Below are positions 32,412-43,578 of a DNA stretch of 64,000 nucleotides, in pieces (positions within the stretch are counted from its first letter, which is position 1; the number at the start of each line of letters is the position of its first letter). Source of the DNA: Lepus europaeus (lineage: Eukaryota; Chordata; Mammalia; Lagomorpha; Leporidae); assembly GCF_033115175.1 (NCBI RefSeq), contig NW_026909196.1:4526001-4590000 (forward strand), read 5' to 3'. The notes beneath the pieces were generated by a model. The model saw nothing but the letters and a program-made list of their open reading frames with translations. It made no database searches and had not been told where the DNA came from. Position numbers and translations under genes: made by a program.

Positions 32412-32988
32412 TGAGAGAGAAGGCAGGATGGGGTTAAAATGGAGTTGCTTGGCCAACTGCATATTGTTCTGCTTTTGTACAAAATGCTTTGGCTTGCAAA
32501 ATGCTTTTTTAAGATAACTAGACTTTAGCTGACCTTGTAACATGTGATGATTGTGCTAATGCCTTTATGAGATAATTGAGCATGTGATAATTGTTTTAAG
32601 TTTTAAAAAAACCCACAAAAACAGAAGTTGATTGGAAATGTACCCAACCTATGTCATGATGACCCCGTGTTTGTGCTTGCTCAAGGATTTTGTCCCCTCA
32701 CCCTGGAAAAACCCATTATCTTGTGATAATTCATCATGCTGCGGTTTACCTTGTGATTTTTGGTAATGCTATGGAGATATGCTAATGTTGTGGTTTTAAG
32801 GCTTAAATACTTTGAGCGGTTGATGATCGGGGCCTCTCTTCTCACACGACACTAGAGGGTGTTGTTGTGTTTTGAGAGAGCCCATCTGCGCAGATGTAAT
32901 AAACTTCCTCATGCACTTGCAGCGATTGGACTGGAATTCGTGTTTCTGGGGTCGGTAGAAGTGTGAGATACCTTTTGGGGGTCTTACA
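32412..32988 (+). repeat. 3' LTR of the class I provirus
   Basis: 577 bp with the same start and end as the 5' LTR; AATAAA at 32898-32903. Eight substitutions from the 5' LTR by eye (for example GCTTGC for GCTGGC, AGAAGTT for AGACGTT, CTTTTGG for CTTTCGG near the end), no indels. It is followed by ATAT, the target duplication. Confidence 0.92.
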
Positions 32989-32992
32989 ATAT

Positions 32993-35900
32993 GACTGGAT
33001 GAAACTGGAAATATCCGGTTGTGTTTTGGCTAACTAAATTCGAAATATTGTGAAAGCCTCTGTGTTTGTATTTTCTGGATATTATCGATGGACTTTATTG
33101 TTTTGAATATTTTTTATCAGGGAACATTTAATTTTGTACCGTTGAAACACTAATTGGTTCATCATGGGGACACCAGCTCTACAAATTCGTATTATCTAGG
33201 GAGAAAGCTAGAGGAACTGCGGCAAAAAAACATGATATTTCTGTTTGTATCGATGATATTTTATCTACTTCCCTTATGAAAGGACTTTGCTTTTCTCCAA
33301 AACCATTTTTACTGTGATTTTCTTGGTCCATTGCATACAAATTCCAAAAAGTTTGTCCGGATATGACTGGATGAAACCAGAAATATATGGTTTTGTTTTG
33401 GCTCACTCAATCCCAAATATTGCTCCAGCCACTGTGTTTGTTTTTTCTGGATATTATCAACGGACTTTAGGTTTTTGAATGTTTTTTATTGGAGAACATT
33501 TTATTTTGAGTTGGATACAGTAATTCGTTCCACAAGGAGACACTAGCTAAACATATTCGTATTTTCTAGGGAGAAAGCTAGAGGAACTGTGGCAAACAAA
33601 CATGATATTTCTGTTTGTATAGATGACATTTTATGCACTTGCCTAACGAAAAGACTTTGCTTTTCTCCAAAACCATTTTTACTGTGAATTTCTCGGTCCA
33701 TTGCATACGAATTCCACACCAGTTTGTCCAGATATGACTGGATGAAAGTGGAAGTATCTGGTTTTGTTTTGGCTAACTCAATTCCAGATATTTCTAAATC
33801 CTCTGTTTGTGCATTCCTGATATTATCTATGGACTTCATTGTTTTGAACATTTTTTATCAGGGAACATTTAATTTTGTAATTGGAAACACTAATTGATTC
33901 CACATGGAGACACCAGCTCTACACATTCATATTTTCTAGGGAGAAAGCTAGAGGAACTGCGGCAAACAAACATGATATTTCTGCATGTATAGATGACATT
34001 TTATGCAATTGCCTAACGAAAAGACTTTGCTATTCTCCAAAACCATTTTTACTGTGATATTCTCGGTCCATTGCATAAGAATTCCACACCAGTTTGTCCG
34101 GATATGACTGGATGAAAACAGAAATATCCGGTATTGTTTTGGCTAACAAAATCCAAAATATTGTGAAAGCCTATGTGTTTGTGTTTTCTGGATATTACCG
34201 ATGTTCTATATTGTTTTGAATGTTTTTATCAGGGAGCAATTAATTTTGTACCGTTGAAACACTAATTGGTTCATAATGGGAAAACGAGCTCTACACATTT
34301 GAATTTTCTAGGGAGAAACCTAGAGGAACTGCGGCAAACAAGCATGATATTTCTGTTTGTATAGATGACATTTTATGCACTTGCCTAACAAAAAAACTTT
34401 GGTTTTCTCCAAAACCATTTTTACTGTGGTTGCCGCGGTCCATTTCATAGAATTCCACACTAGTTTGTCTGGATATGACTGGATGAAACCAGAAATATCC
34501 GGTTGTGTTTTGGCTAACTCAATCCCAGATATTGCTACAGCCTCTGTGTTTGTGTATTCCTGATATTATCCACGGACTTTATTTTTTTGAATATTTTTCA
34601 GGGAACATTTAATTTTGTACTGTTGAAACACTAATTGGTTCACAATGGGAAAACCAGCTCTACACATTTGTATTTTCTAGGGCGATTGCTAGAGGGACTG
34701 CAACAAACAAACATGATATTTCTGTTTGTATGGATGACATTTTATGCTCTTGCCTAAAGAAAAGACTTTGCTTTTCCCCGAAACAATTTTTACTCTGATT
34801 TTCTCGGTCCATTGCATACGAATTCCACACCAGTTTGTCCAAAAGACTGGATGAAACGGGAAATATCCGGTTTTGTTTTGGCTAACTCCATCCCAGATAT
34901 TGCTACAGCCTCTGTGTTTGTGTTTTCTGGATATTACGATGGACTTCATTGTTTTGAATGTTTTTTATCGGGGAACATTTTATTTTGTGCTTGGAAACAC
35001 TAATTGGTTCCACATGGAGACACCAGATCTACATATTCGTATTTTCTAGGGAGAAAGCTAGAGGAACTGCGGCAAACAAACATGGTATATCTGTTTGTAT
35101 AGATGACATTTTATGCTCTTGCCTAAGGAAAAGACTTTGCCTTTCTCCAAAACGATTTGTACTGTGATTTTCTCGGTCCATTGCATACGAATTCCACACC
35201 AGCTTGTCCGGATATGACTGGATGAAACCAGAAATATCCGGCTGTGTTTTGGGTAACTCAATCCCAGATATTGTTACCGCCTCTGTGTTTGTGTTTTCTG
35301 GATATTATCGATGGACTTATTGATTTGAATGTTTTTATCAGGGAACATTTAAATTTCTACCATTGAATCACTAATTGTTTCCACATGGAGATACCAGCTC
35401 TACACTTTCTTATTTTCTAGGGAGAAAGCTAGAGGAACTGCGGCAAACAAATATGATATTTCTGTTTGTATAGATGACATTTTATGCACTTGCCTTTCGA
35501 AAAGACTTTGCTGTTCTCCAAAACCATTTAATTGTGATTTTCTCGGTCCATTGCATACGAATTCCACACCAGTTTGTCCGGATATGACTGGATGACACCA
35601 GATATATCTGGTTTTGTTTTTGCTAACTCAATTCCAGATATTGCCTCATCCTCTGTTTGTGCATTCCTGATATTATCTATGGACTTTATTGTTTTGAATG
35701 TTTTTTATCAGGGAACATTTAATTTTGTACCATTGAAGCACTAATTGTTTCCACATGGAGACACCAGCTCTACACATTCGTATTTTCTAGGGAGAAAACT
35801 AGAGGAACTGCGGAAAACAAACATGATATTTCTGCATGTATAGATGGCATTTTATGCACTTGCCTAAAGAAAAGACTGTCCTTTTCTCCAAAACCATTTT

Positions 35901-36801
35901 TACTGTGGTTTTCTCGGTCCATTGCATATGAATTCCACACCAGTTTGTCCGAATATGAATGGATGAAAGCAGAAATATCTGGTTGTGTTTTGGCTAACCC
36001 AATCCGAAATATTTTGAAAGCCTATGTGTTTGTGTTTTCTCGATATTATCGATGTTCTATATTGTTTTGAATGTTTCTATCAGGGAACATTTAATTTTGT
36101 ACCGTTGAAACACTAATTGGTTCACAATGGGAAAACCAGCTCTACACATTTGTATTTTCTAGGGAGATTGCTAGAGGAACTGCGGCAAACAAACATGATA
36201 TTTCTGTTTGTATAGATGACATTTTATGCTCTTGCCTAAAGAAAAGACTTTGCTTTTCCCCAAAACAATTTTTACTCTGATTTTCTCGGTCCATTGCATA
36301 CGAATTCCACACCAGTTTGTCCAAAAAACTGGATGAAACTGGAAATATCCGGTTTTGTTTTGTCTAATTCAATCCCAGATATTGCTACATCCTCAGTGTT
36401 TGTGTATTCCTGATATTATCCACGGACTTTATTTTTTTGAATTTTTTTTCAGGGAACATTTAATTTTGTGCTTGGAAACACTAATTGGTTCCACATGGGG
36501 ACACCATATCTACATATTCGTATTTTCTAGGGAGAAAGCTAGAGGAACTGCGTCAAACAAACATGGTATTTCTGTTTGTATAGATGACATTTTATGCTCT
36601 TGCCTAAGGAAAAGACTTTGCCTTTCTCCAAAACGATTTGTACTGTGATTTTCTCGGTCCATTGCATACGAATTCCACACCAGTTTGTCCGAATATGACT
36701 GGATGAAACCAGAAATATCCGGCTGTGTTTTGGCTAACTCAATCCCAGATATTGTTACTGCCTCTGTGTTTGTGTTTTCTGGATATTATCGATGGACTTT
36801 A
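32993..36801 (+). repeat. Diverged satellite monomers
   Basis: About ten monomers in plus orientation resume within the monomer that the class I provirus split (GGATAT before it, GACTGGATG after it). Types with GTACCGTTGAAACAC, GAGTTGGATACAG and GTGCTTGGAAACAC are mixed without the strict alternation seen upstream. Two monomers near 34640 and 36120 share the variants GGGAAAACCAGCTC and TTGTCCAAAA, about 1.48 kb (four monomers) apart, suggesting a local four-monomer duplication. No gene. Confidence 0.9.
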
Positions 36802-37400
36802 TTTGCCACGCCCAAAGCTGTGATTCCAGCGTAGCAAAATGTTGTTGTGTTTGTGGTCTAAGCTTGGAGGGTTGGAGTGTGAGCTCTGTGGAGTGGAGCC
36901 TCGGGTGGTTCCTGTGCAGTCCGCGGTTGTGATGACCCCCGACTCACATAAAATGAGCTGGAGACGTGCTTGCTGGTGGCTGCTGAAGCAGTGTGTTTCT
37001 GCAATTGTAGTGATCTTGATATGCATCATCTACCTGCTTTGTTTGCACTTTGTAGTTTCGCCACATAGTAAAGGAATAGCATAGCATGATCAGAACACAG
37101 AAAATCAGATTGAGAAAATCAACATTTCTAACATTGATGTTTCACAAGACTTGGTAAAGAATATCACGGACTTTGGTCCTCCAGTAGTTAGGGCAATGTT
37201 TGAGGCACTATTACAGTTAAATGAGAATAGTACATTGGGTTCTTTCCTAGGTGAAGTGGAACAACAGGAATTGTTAATAGAAACTTCAGTAACCCCAGAA
37301 GAAATTAGGCTTGAAAGGCTTATTGGAAATGAGCACTCGAACCCTAATCAAAAGTAAAAACAACTATTAGATAAAATTCCCAACCGCTCCCTGCCGGGAG
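36802..37400 (+). other. Unidentified insert next to the assembly gap
   Basis: Satellite stops inside the motif GACTTTATT and non-satellite sequence starts (TGCCACGCCCAAAGC). Base composition is more balanced than the satellite. It contains one interrupted coding-like frame, and the end is lost in the N run, so the target duplication, termini and family cannot be judged. Confidence 0.7.
36839..37357 (+). pseudogene. Interrupted frame with a membrane segment, family unknown
   Basis: One reading frame of about 172 codons, open apart from a single TAG at 37082-37084. Basic residues (SWRRACWW, from about 36956) precede a hydrophobic span (VSAIVVILICIIYLLCLHFVV), giving a signal-anchor profile. 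After the stop the same frame continues with an Asn/Ile-rich, then acidic stretch (KINISNIDV, NITDFGPP, EVEQQELL) and ends at TAA 37355-37357. It has possible N-glycosylation sites (NIS, NIT, NST). Long preserved frame on both sides of one stop suggests a recently coding sequence, perhaps a viral envelope leader or a membrane protein. I do not recognise it. The upstream start is unclear; ATG 36839 is the first in frame. Confidence 0.5.
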
Positions 37401-37600
37401 NNNNNNNNNNNNNNNNNNNNNNNNNNNNNNNNNNNNNNNNNNNNNNNNNNNNNNNNNNNNNNNNNNNNNNNNNNNNNNNNNNNNNNNNNNNNNNNNNNNN
37501 NNNNNNNNNNNNNNNNNNNNNNNNNNNNNNNNNNNNNNNNNNNNNNNNNNNNNNNNNNNNNNNNNNNNNNNNNNNNNNNNNNNNNNNNNNNNNNNNNNNN
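37401..37600. other. Assembly gap (200 N)
   Basis: Exactly 200 consecutive N. A round number usually means a gap of unknown size. Satellite orientation changes across it. Confidence 0.98.
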
Positions 37601-40600
37601 AATGTGTAGAGCTGGTGTCTCCATGATGAACCAATTAGTGTTTCCAAGCACAAAATTAAATGTTCCTTCATAAAAACATTCAAAACAATAAAGTTCGTGG
37701 ATAATACCAGTAATTCACAAACACAGAGGCTGTAGCAATATCTGGGATTGTGTTACTCAAAACCCAACCGGATATTTCCGGTTTCATCCAGGCATATCCG
37801 GACAAACTAGTGTGGAAGTCGTATGCAATGGACCGAGAAAATCACAGTGAAAATGGTTTTGTAGAAAAGCAAAGTCGTTTCGTTAGGAATGTGCATAAAA
37901 TGTCATCTATACAAACAGAAATGTCATTTTGTTTGTCGCAGTTCTAGCTTTCTCCCTAGAAAATAGGAATGTGTAGAGCTGGTGTCTCCATGTGGAACCA
38001 ATTAGTGTTTCAATGGTACAAAATTAAATGTTCCCAGATAAAAAATATCCAAAACAAAAAAGTCCGTTGATAATATCAGGAATACACAAACACAGAGGCT
38101 TTCACAATATTTTGGATTGAGTTAGGCATAACACAACCGCATATTTCTTTTTTCCTCCAGTCATATCTTGACAAAGTGTTGTAGAATTCGTATGCACTGG
38201 ACTGAGAAAATCACAGTAAAAATGATTTTGGAGAATAGCAAAGTCTTTTCGTTAGGCAAGTCCATAAAATGTCATCAATACAAACAGAACTGTCATGTTT
38301 CTTTGTTGGATTTCCTCTAGCTTTCTCCCTAGAAAATACAAATATGTAGAGCTGGTGTCTCCATGTGGCACCAATAACTCTATCCAAGTTCATAATAAAA
38401 AGTTCCCCGATAAAAAACATTCAAAACAATAAAGTCCGTTGATAACATCTAGAAAACACAAACACAGAGGCTTTAGCAATATATGGGATTGTGTTACTCA
38501 AAACAAAACCGGATATTTCCCGTTTCATCCAGTCATATCCATTAAACTGGTGTGGAATTTGTAAACAATGGACCGAGAAAATCACAGTAATAATGGTTTT
38601 GTAGAAAAGCAAAGTCTTTTCGTTAGGCAAGTGTATAAATTATCATCTATACAAACAGAAATATCATGTTTGTTTGTTGCAGTTCCTCTAGCTTTCTCCC
38701 TAGAAAATAGGAATGTGTATAGCTGGTGTCTCCATGTCGAACCAATTAGTGCTTCAATGGTACAAAAAAATGTTCCCCGATAAAAGCATTCAAAACAATA
38801 TAGTCCATTTATAATATCCAGAAAACACAAACAAAAGAGGCTTTCACAATATTTCGGATGGAGTTAGCCAAAACATACTGGATATTTCTGTTTTTATCCA
38901 GTCATATCCGGACAAATTGGTGTGGAAATCGTATGCAATGGACCGGGGTAATCGCAGGAAAAAGGTTTTGGAGAAAAGCAAATTCTTTCGTTAGGCAACC
39001 GCATATAATGTCACCTATACAAACAGCAATATCATGTTTGTTTGCTGCAGTTTCTCTAGCTTTCTCCCTAGAAAATACGAATCTGTAGAGCTGGTGTCCC
39101 CATGATGAACCAATTAGCATTTCAACAGAACAAAATTAAATGTTCCCTGATAAAAACATTCAGAACAATAAAGTACATCGACAATATCCAGAAAACACAA
39201 ACACAGAGGCTGTAGAAGTATCTGGGATTGAGTTAGTAAAAAAAAAAAAAAAAGGATATTTCTGGCTTCTTCCAGTCATATCCAGACAAAGTTGTGTGGA
39301 ATTCGTATGCAATGGACCGAGAAAATCACAGTAATAATGGTTTTGGAGAAAAGCAAAGTCTTTTCATTAGGCAAGTAGATAAAATGTCATCTATACAAAC
39401 AGAAATATGATGTTTGTTTGTCGCAGTTCCTCTAGCTTTCTCCTTGAAAATACAAATATGTAGAGCTGGTGTCTACATGTGGAATCAATTAGTGTATCTA
39501 AGCTCTAAATTAAATGTTCCCTTGATAAAAACATTCAAAACAATAAAGTTCATCGATAATATCCAGAAAACACAAACACAGAGGCTTTCACAATATTTTG
39601 GATGTAGTTAGCAAAAAAAAACTGGATATTTCTGCTTTCATCCAGTCATATCCGCAGAAAGTGGTATGGAATTCGTATGCAATGGACCGAGAAAATCACA
39701 GTAAAAATGGTTTTGGAGAAAAGCAAAGTCTTTTCGTTAGGCAAGTGCATAAAATATCATCTATAAAAACAGAAATATCATGTTTGTTTGCCGCAGTTCC
39801 TCTAGCTTTCTCCCTAGAATATACGAATGTGTACAGCTGGTGTCTCCATGTGGCACCAAATCGTGTTTCGAAGCACAAAATTAAATATTCCCTGATAAAA
39901 CATTCAAAACAATAAAGAAATTGATAATATAGAGAAAACACAAACACAGAGGCTTTCACAATATTTCGGATTGAGTTAGCCAAAAAATAAACAACAACAT
40001 ATATTTCAGGTTGCATCCAGTCATACCCTGACAAAGTGGTGTGGAATTCCTATGAAATGGACTGAGGAAATGAGAGTAAAATTGGTTTTGGAAAAAAGCA
40101 ACATCTTTTCGTTAGCCAAGTGCATAAAATGTCATCTATACAAACAGAAATATCATGTTTGTTTGCGGCAGTTCCTCTAGCTTTCTCCCTAGAAAATATG
40201 AATGTGTAGAGCTGGTGTCTCCATGGGGATCAAATTAGTGTTTCTACGGTACAAAATTAAATCTTCCCTGATACAAATATTCAAAACAATAAAGCACATC
40301 GATAATATCCAGAAAACACAAACACAGAGGCTGTAACAATATCTGGGATTGAGTTAGCCAAAACAGAACAGGATATTTCTGGTTTCATCCAGTGATATCC
40401 GGACAAAATGGGGTGGAATTACTATGCAATGGACCAAGAAAATCACAGAAAATATGGTTGTGGAGAAAAGCAAAGTCTTTTCCTAGGGCAAGTGCATAAA
40501 ATGTCATCGATACAAACAGAAATATCACGTTTGTTTTCCGCAGTTCATTAAGCTTTCTCCCTAGATAATACGAATGTGTGCACTGGTGTCTCCATGTGGA

Positions 40601-43244
40601 ACCAATTAGTGCTTCCCAGAACAAAATTAAATATTCCCTGATAAAAACATTGAAAACAATAAAGCACGTCGATAATATCCAAAAAACACAAACACAGATG
40701 CTGTAGCAATAGTTGGGATATAGCAAGCCAAAACACAACCGGATATTTCTTGTTTCATGCAGTCATATCCGGATAAAATGGTGTGCAGTTCATATGCCTT
40801 GGACTGAGAAAATCACAGTAAAAATGGTTTTTGAGTAAAGCAAAGTCTTTTCTTTAGGCAAGTGTAAGAAATGTTATCTATACAAACAGAAATATCATGT
40901 TTGTTTGCAGCAGTTCCTCTAGCTTTCTCCGTAGAAAATTCGAATGTGTAGAGCCGGTGTCCCCATGATGAACCAATTAGTGTCTCCAAGCAAAAAATAA
41001 ATATTCCCTGAAAAAAACATTCAAAACAGTAAAGTCCACGGATAATGTCAGGAATACACAAACATAGAGGCTGTAGCAGTATCTGGGATTGAGTTAGCCA
41101 AAACACAACCGGATATTTGCGGTTTCATCCAGTCATATCTGGACAAAGTGGTGTGGAATTCGTATGCAATGGACCAAGAAAATCAGAGTAAAAATGGTTT
41201 TGGAGAAAAGCAAAGTCTTTTCATTAGGCAACTGCATAAAATGTCATCTATACAAACAAAAATATCGTGTTTGTTTGTCGAAGTTCCACTAGCTTTCTAC
41301 CTAGTAAATACGAATATGTAGAGCTGTTGTCTCCATGTGGAACCGATTACTGTATCCAAGGTCAAAATAAAATGTTCCCCGATAAAAAACATTCAAAACA
41401 ATAAAGTCCATGGATAATATCAGAAATACACAAACACAGAGTCTGTAGCAATATCTGGGACTGAGTTAGCCAAAAAAAACCAGATATTTCTGGTTTCATT
41501 CAGTCATATCCGGACAAATTCGTTTGGAATTCTAATGCAATGGACCGAGAAAATCAGAGTAAAAATGGTTTTGGAGAAAAGCAAAGTCTTTTCGTTAGGA
41601 ATGTTCATAAAATTTCATCTATACAAACAGAAATATCATGTATGTTTGCCGCAGTTCCTCTAGATTTCTCCCTAGAAAATATGAATATGTGGAGATGGTG
41701 TGCCCATGATGAACCAATTAGTGCTTCAACAGTACAAAATTAAATGTTCCCTGATAAAAACTTTCAAAAAATAAAGTCCGTTGATAATATCAGGAATACA
41801 CAAACACAGAGGCTGTAGCAATATCTGGGACTGAGTTAGCCAAAAAAAAAACGGATATTTCTGGTTTCATTCAGTCATATCCGGACAAATTCGTTTGGAA
41901 TTCTAATGCAATGGACCGAGAAAATCAGAGTAAAAATGGTTTTGGAGAAAAGCAAAGTCTTTTTGTTAGGAAAGTTCATAAAATTTCATCTATACAAACA
42001 GAAATATCATGTATGTTTGCCGCTGTTCCTCTAGATTTCTCCCTAGAAAATATGAATATGTGGAGATGGTGTGCCCATGATGAACCAATTAGTGCTTCAA
42101 CAGTACAAAATTAAATGTTCCCTGATAAAAACTTTCAAAAAATAAAGTCCGTTGATAATATCAGGAATACACAAACACAGAGGCTGTAGCAATATCTGGG
42201 ATTGAGTGATCCAAAACAAAACAGGATTTATCCAGTTTCATCCAGTCATATCTGGACAAATTGGTGTGGAATTCATATGCAATGGACCGAGAAAATCACA
42301 GTAAAAGTGGTTTTGGAGAAAAGCAAAGTCTTTTTGTCAGGCAAGTGCATATAATGTCAGCGATGCAAACAGAAATATCATGTTTGTTTGCGAAAGTTCG
42401 TCTAGCTTTCTACCTAGAAAATATGAATATGTGGAGCTGGTGTGCCCATGATGAACCAATTAGCGTTTCAACAGTACAAAATTAAATGTTCCCTGATAAA
42501 AACATTCAGATCAATAAAGTACATCGACAATATCCGGAAAACGCAAACACAGAGGCTGTAGAAGTATCTGGGATTGAGTTAGCCAAAATTTAAAAGGATA
42601 TTTCTGGCTTCTTCCAGTCATATCCGGACAAAGTGGTGTGGAATTCGTATGCAATGGACCGAGAAAATCACAGTAATAATGGTTTTGGAGAAAAGCAAAG
42701 TCTTTTCATTAGGCAAGTAGATAAAATGTCATCTATACAAACAGAAGTATCATGTTTGTTTGTCACAGTTCCTCTAGCTTTCTCCCTAGAAAATACGAAT
42801 GTGTAGAGTTGGTGTCTCCATGTGGAACTAATTAGTGTATCTAAGCTCAAAATTAAATGTTCCCTGAAAAAAAAACATTCAAAACAATAAAGTTCATCGA
42901 TAATATCCAGAAAACACAAACACAGAGGCTTTCACAATATTTCGGATTGAGTTAGCCAAAACACAACCGGATATTTCTGGTTTCATCCAGTCATATCTGG
43001 ACAAAGTGGTGTGGAATTTGTATGCAATGGACCGAGAAAATCACAGTAAAAATGGTTTTTGAGAAAAGCAAAGTTTTTTTTGTTAGGCAATGCATAAAAT
43101 ATCATCTATACAAGCAGCAATATCACCTTTGTTTGCCGCCGTTCCTTTAGCTTTCTCCCTAGAAAATACGAATATGTAGAGCTGGTGTCCCCATGATGAA
43201 CCAATTAATGTTTCCACGGTACAAAATTAAATGTTCCCTGATAA
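37601..43244 (-). repeat. Inverted-orientation satellite array, first part
   Basis: The same ~372-bp satellite, now on the minus strand: landmarks appear as reverse complements (GAGCTGGTGTCTCCATG, GGAATTCGTATGCAATGGAC, CAGTCATATCCGG). Monomers are well diverged. A-rich expansions occur at 39238-39253. No gene. The right end is a SINE insertion flanked by AAATGTTCCCTGATAA. Confidence 0.93.
41445..42186 (-). repeat. Recent tandem duplication of one monomer in the inverted array
   Basis: Two adjacent ~371-bp monomers (about 41445-41815 and 41816-42186) share rare variants: TCGTTTGGAATTCTAATGC, CATGTATGTTTGCCGC, GGAGATGGTGTGCCC and ACTTTCAAAAAATAAAGTCC. They differ in only a few bases. A third, less similar copy lies at 43700-43990, so this monomer type spread after it arose. 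Confidence 0.85.
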
Positions 43245-43578
43245 TCCTCCGCCTTGCGGCGCCGGCACACCGGGTTCTAGTCCCGGTCGGGGCACCAATC
43301 CTGTCCTGGTTGCCCCTCTTCCAGGCCAGCTCTCTGCTGTGTCCAGGGAGTGCAGTGGAGGATGGCCCAAGTGTTTGGGCTCTGCACCCCATGGGAGACC
43401 AGGAGAAGCACCTGGCTCCTGCCATCGGAACAGCGCGGTGCGCCGGCCACAGCGCGCTACCGCGGCGGCCATTAGAGGGTGAACCAACGGCAAAGGAAGA
43501 CCTTTCTCTCTGTCTCTCTCTCTCTCTCTCACTGTCCACTCTGCCTGTCAAAAATAAAAAAAAAATGTTCCCTGATAA
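43229..43578 (+). mobile_element. Lagomorph C-repeat SINE, 5' truncated, with its target duplication
   Basis: The body at 43245-43562 starts at TCCTCCGCCTTGCGGCGCC, just inside the tRNA-like head. It has the B-box GGTTCTAGTCCCGG (near 43271), then CAGCTCTCTGCTGTG, GCAGTGGAGGATGGCCCAAG, GGAGACCAGGAGAAGCACCT, a (TC)n stretch (43506-43530), CTGCCTGTCAAAAATAAA and an A-tail. It is flanked by AAATGTTCCCTGATAA at 43229-43244 and 43563-43578. The A-box and first ~30 bp are absent. C-repeats are specific to lagomorphs and move using L1 proteins. The extra segment CGGTCGGGGCACCAATCCTG marks one C-SINE subfamily. Open frames across it are not genes. Confidence 0.95.

Larger units (their letters stand above)
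27007..32992 (+). mobile_element. Class I (gammaretrovirus-like) provirus carrying two captured bZIP genes
   Basis: LTRs at 27011-27587 and 32412-32988 (577 bp each) enclose 4824 bp. The target duplication is a perfect 4-bp ATAT (27007-27010 and 32989-32992), as for gammaretroviruses. A tRNA-Pro primer site, a leader with a splice donor, a truncated gag (matrix to PPPY), a pol scrap (RNase H end and integrase core), a CEBPE-like frame, a JDP2-like frame and a polypurine tract follow in order. Capsid, nucleocapsid, protease, reverse transcriptase and recognisable env are missing, so it could only have moved with a helper virus. The LTRs differ at eight positions by eye, about 1.4%. Defective genomes with host genes in place of viral ones are the hallmark of transducing retroviruses; finding one fixed in a genome with two transcription-factor genes is unusual. 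Confidence 0.93.

Noticed and set aside
43245..43330. tRNA gene
   Set aside because: B-box present but no A-box or cloverleaf; the (TC)n, A-tail and target duplication show a SINE.
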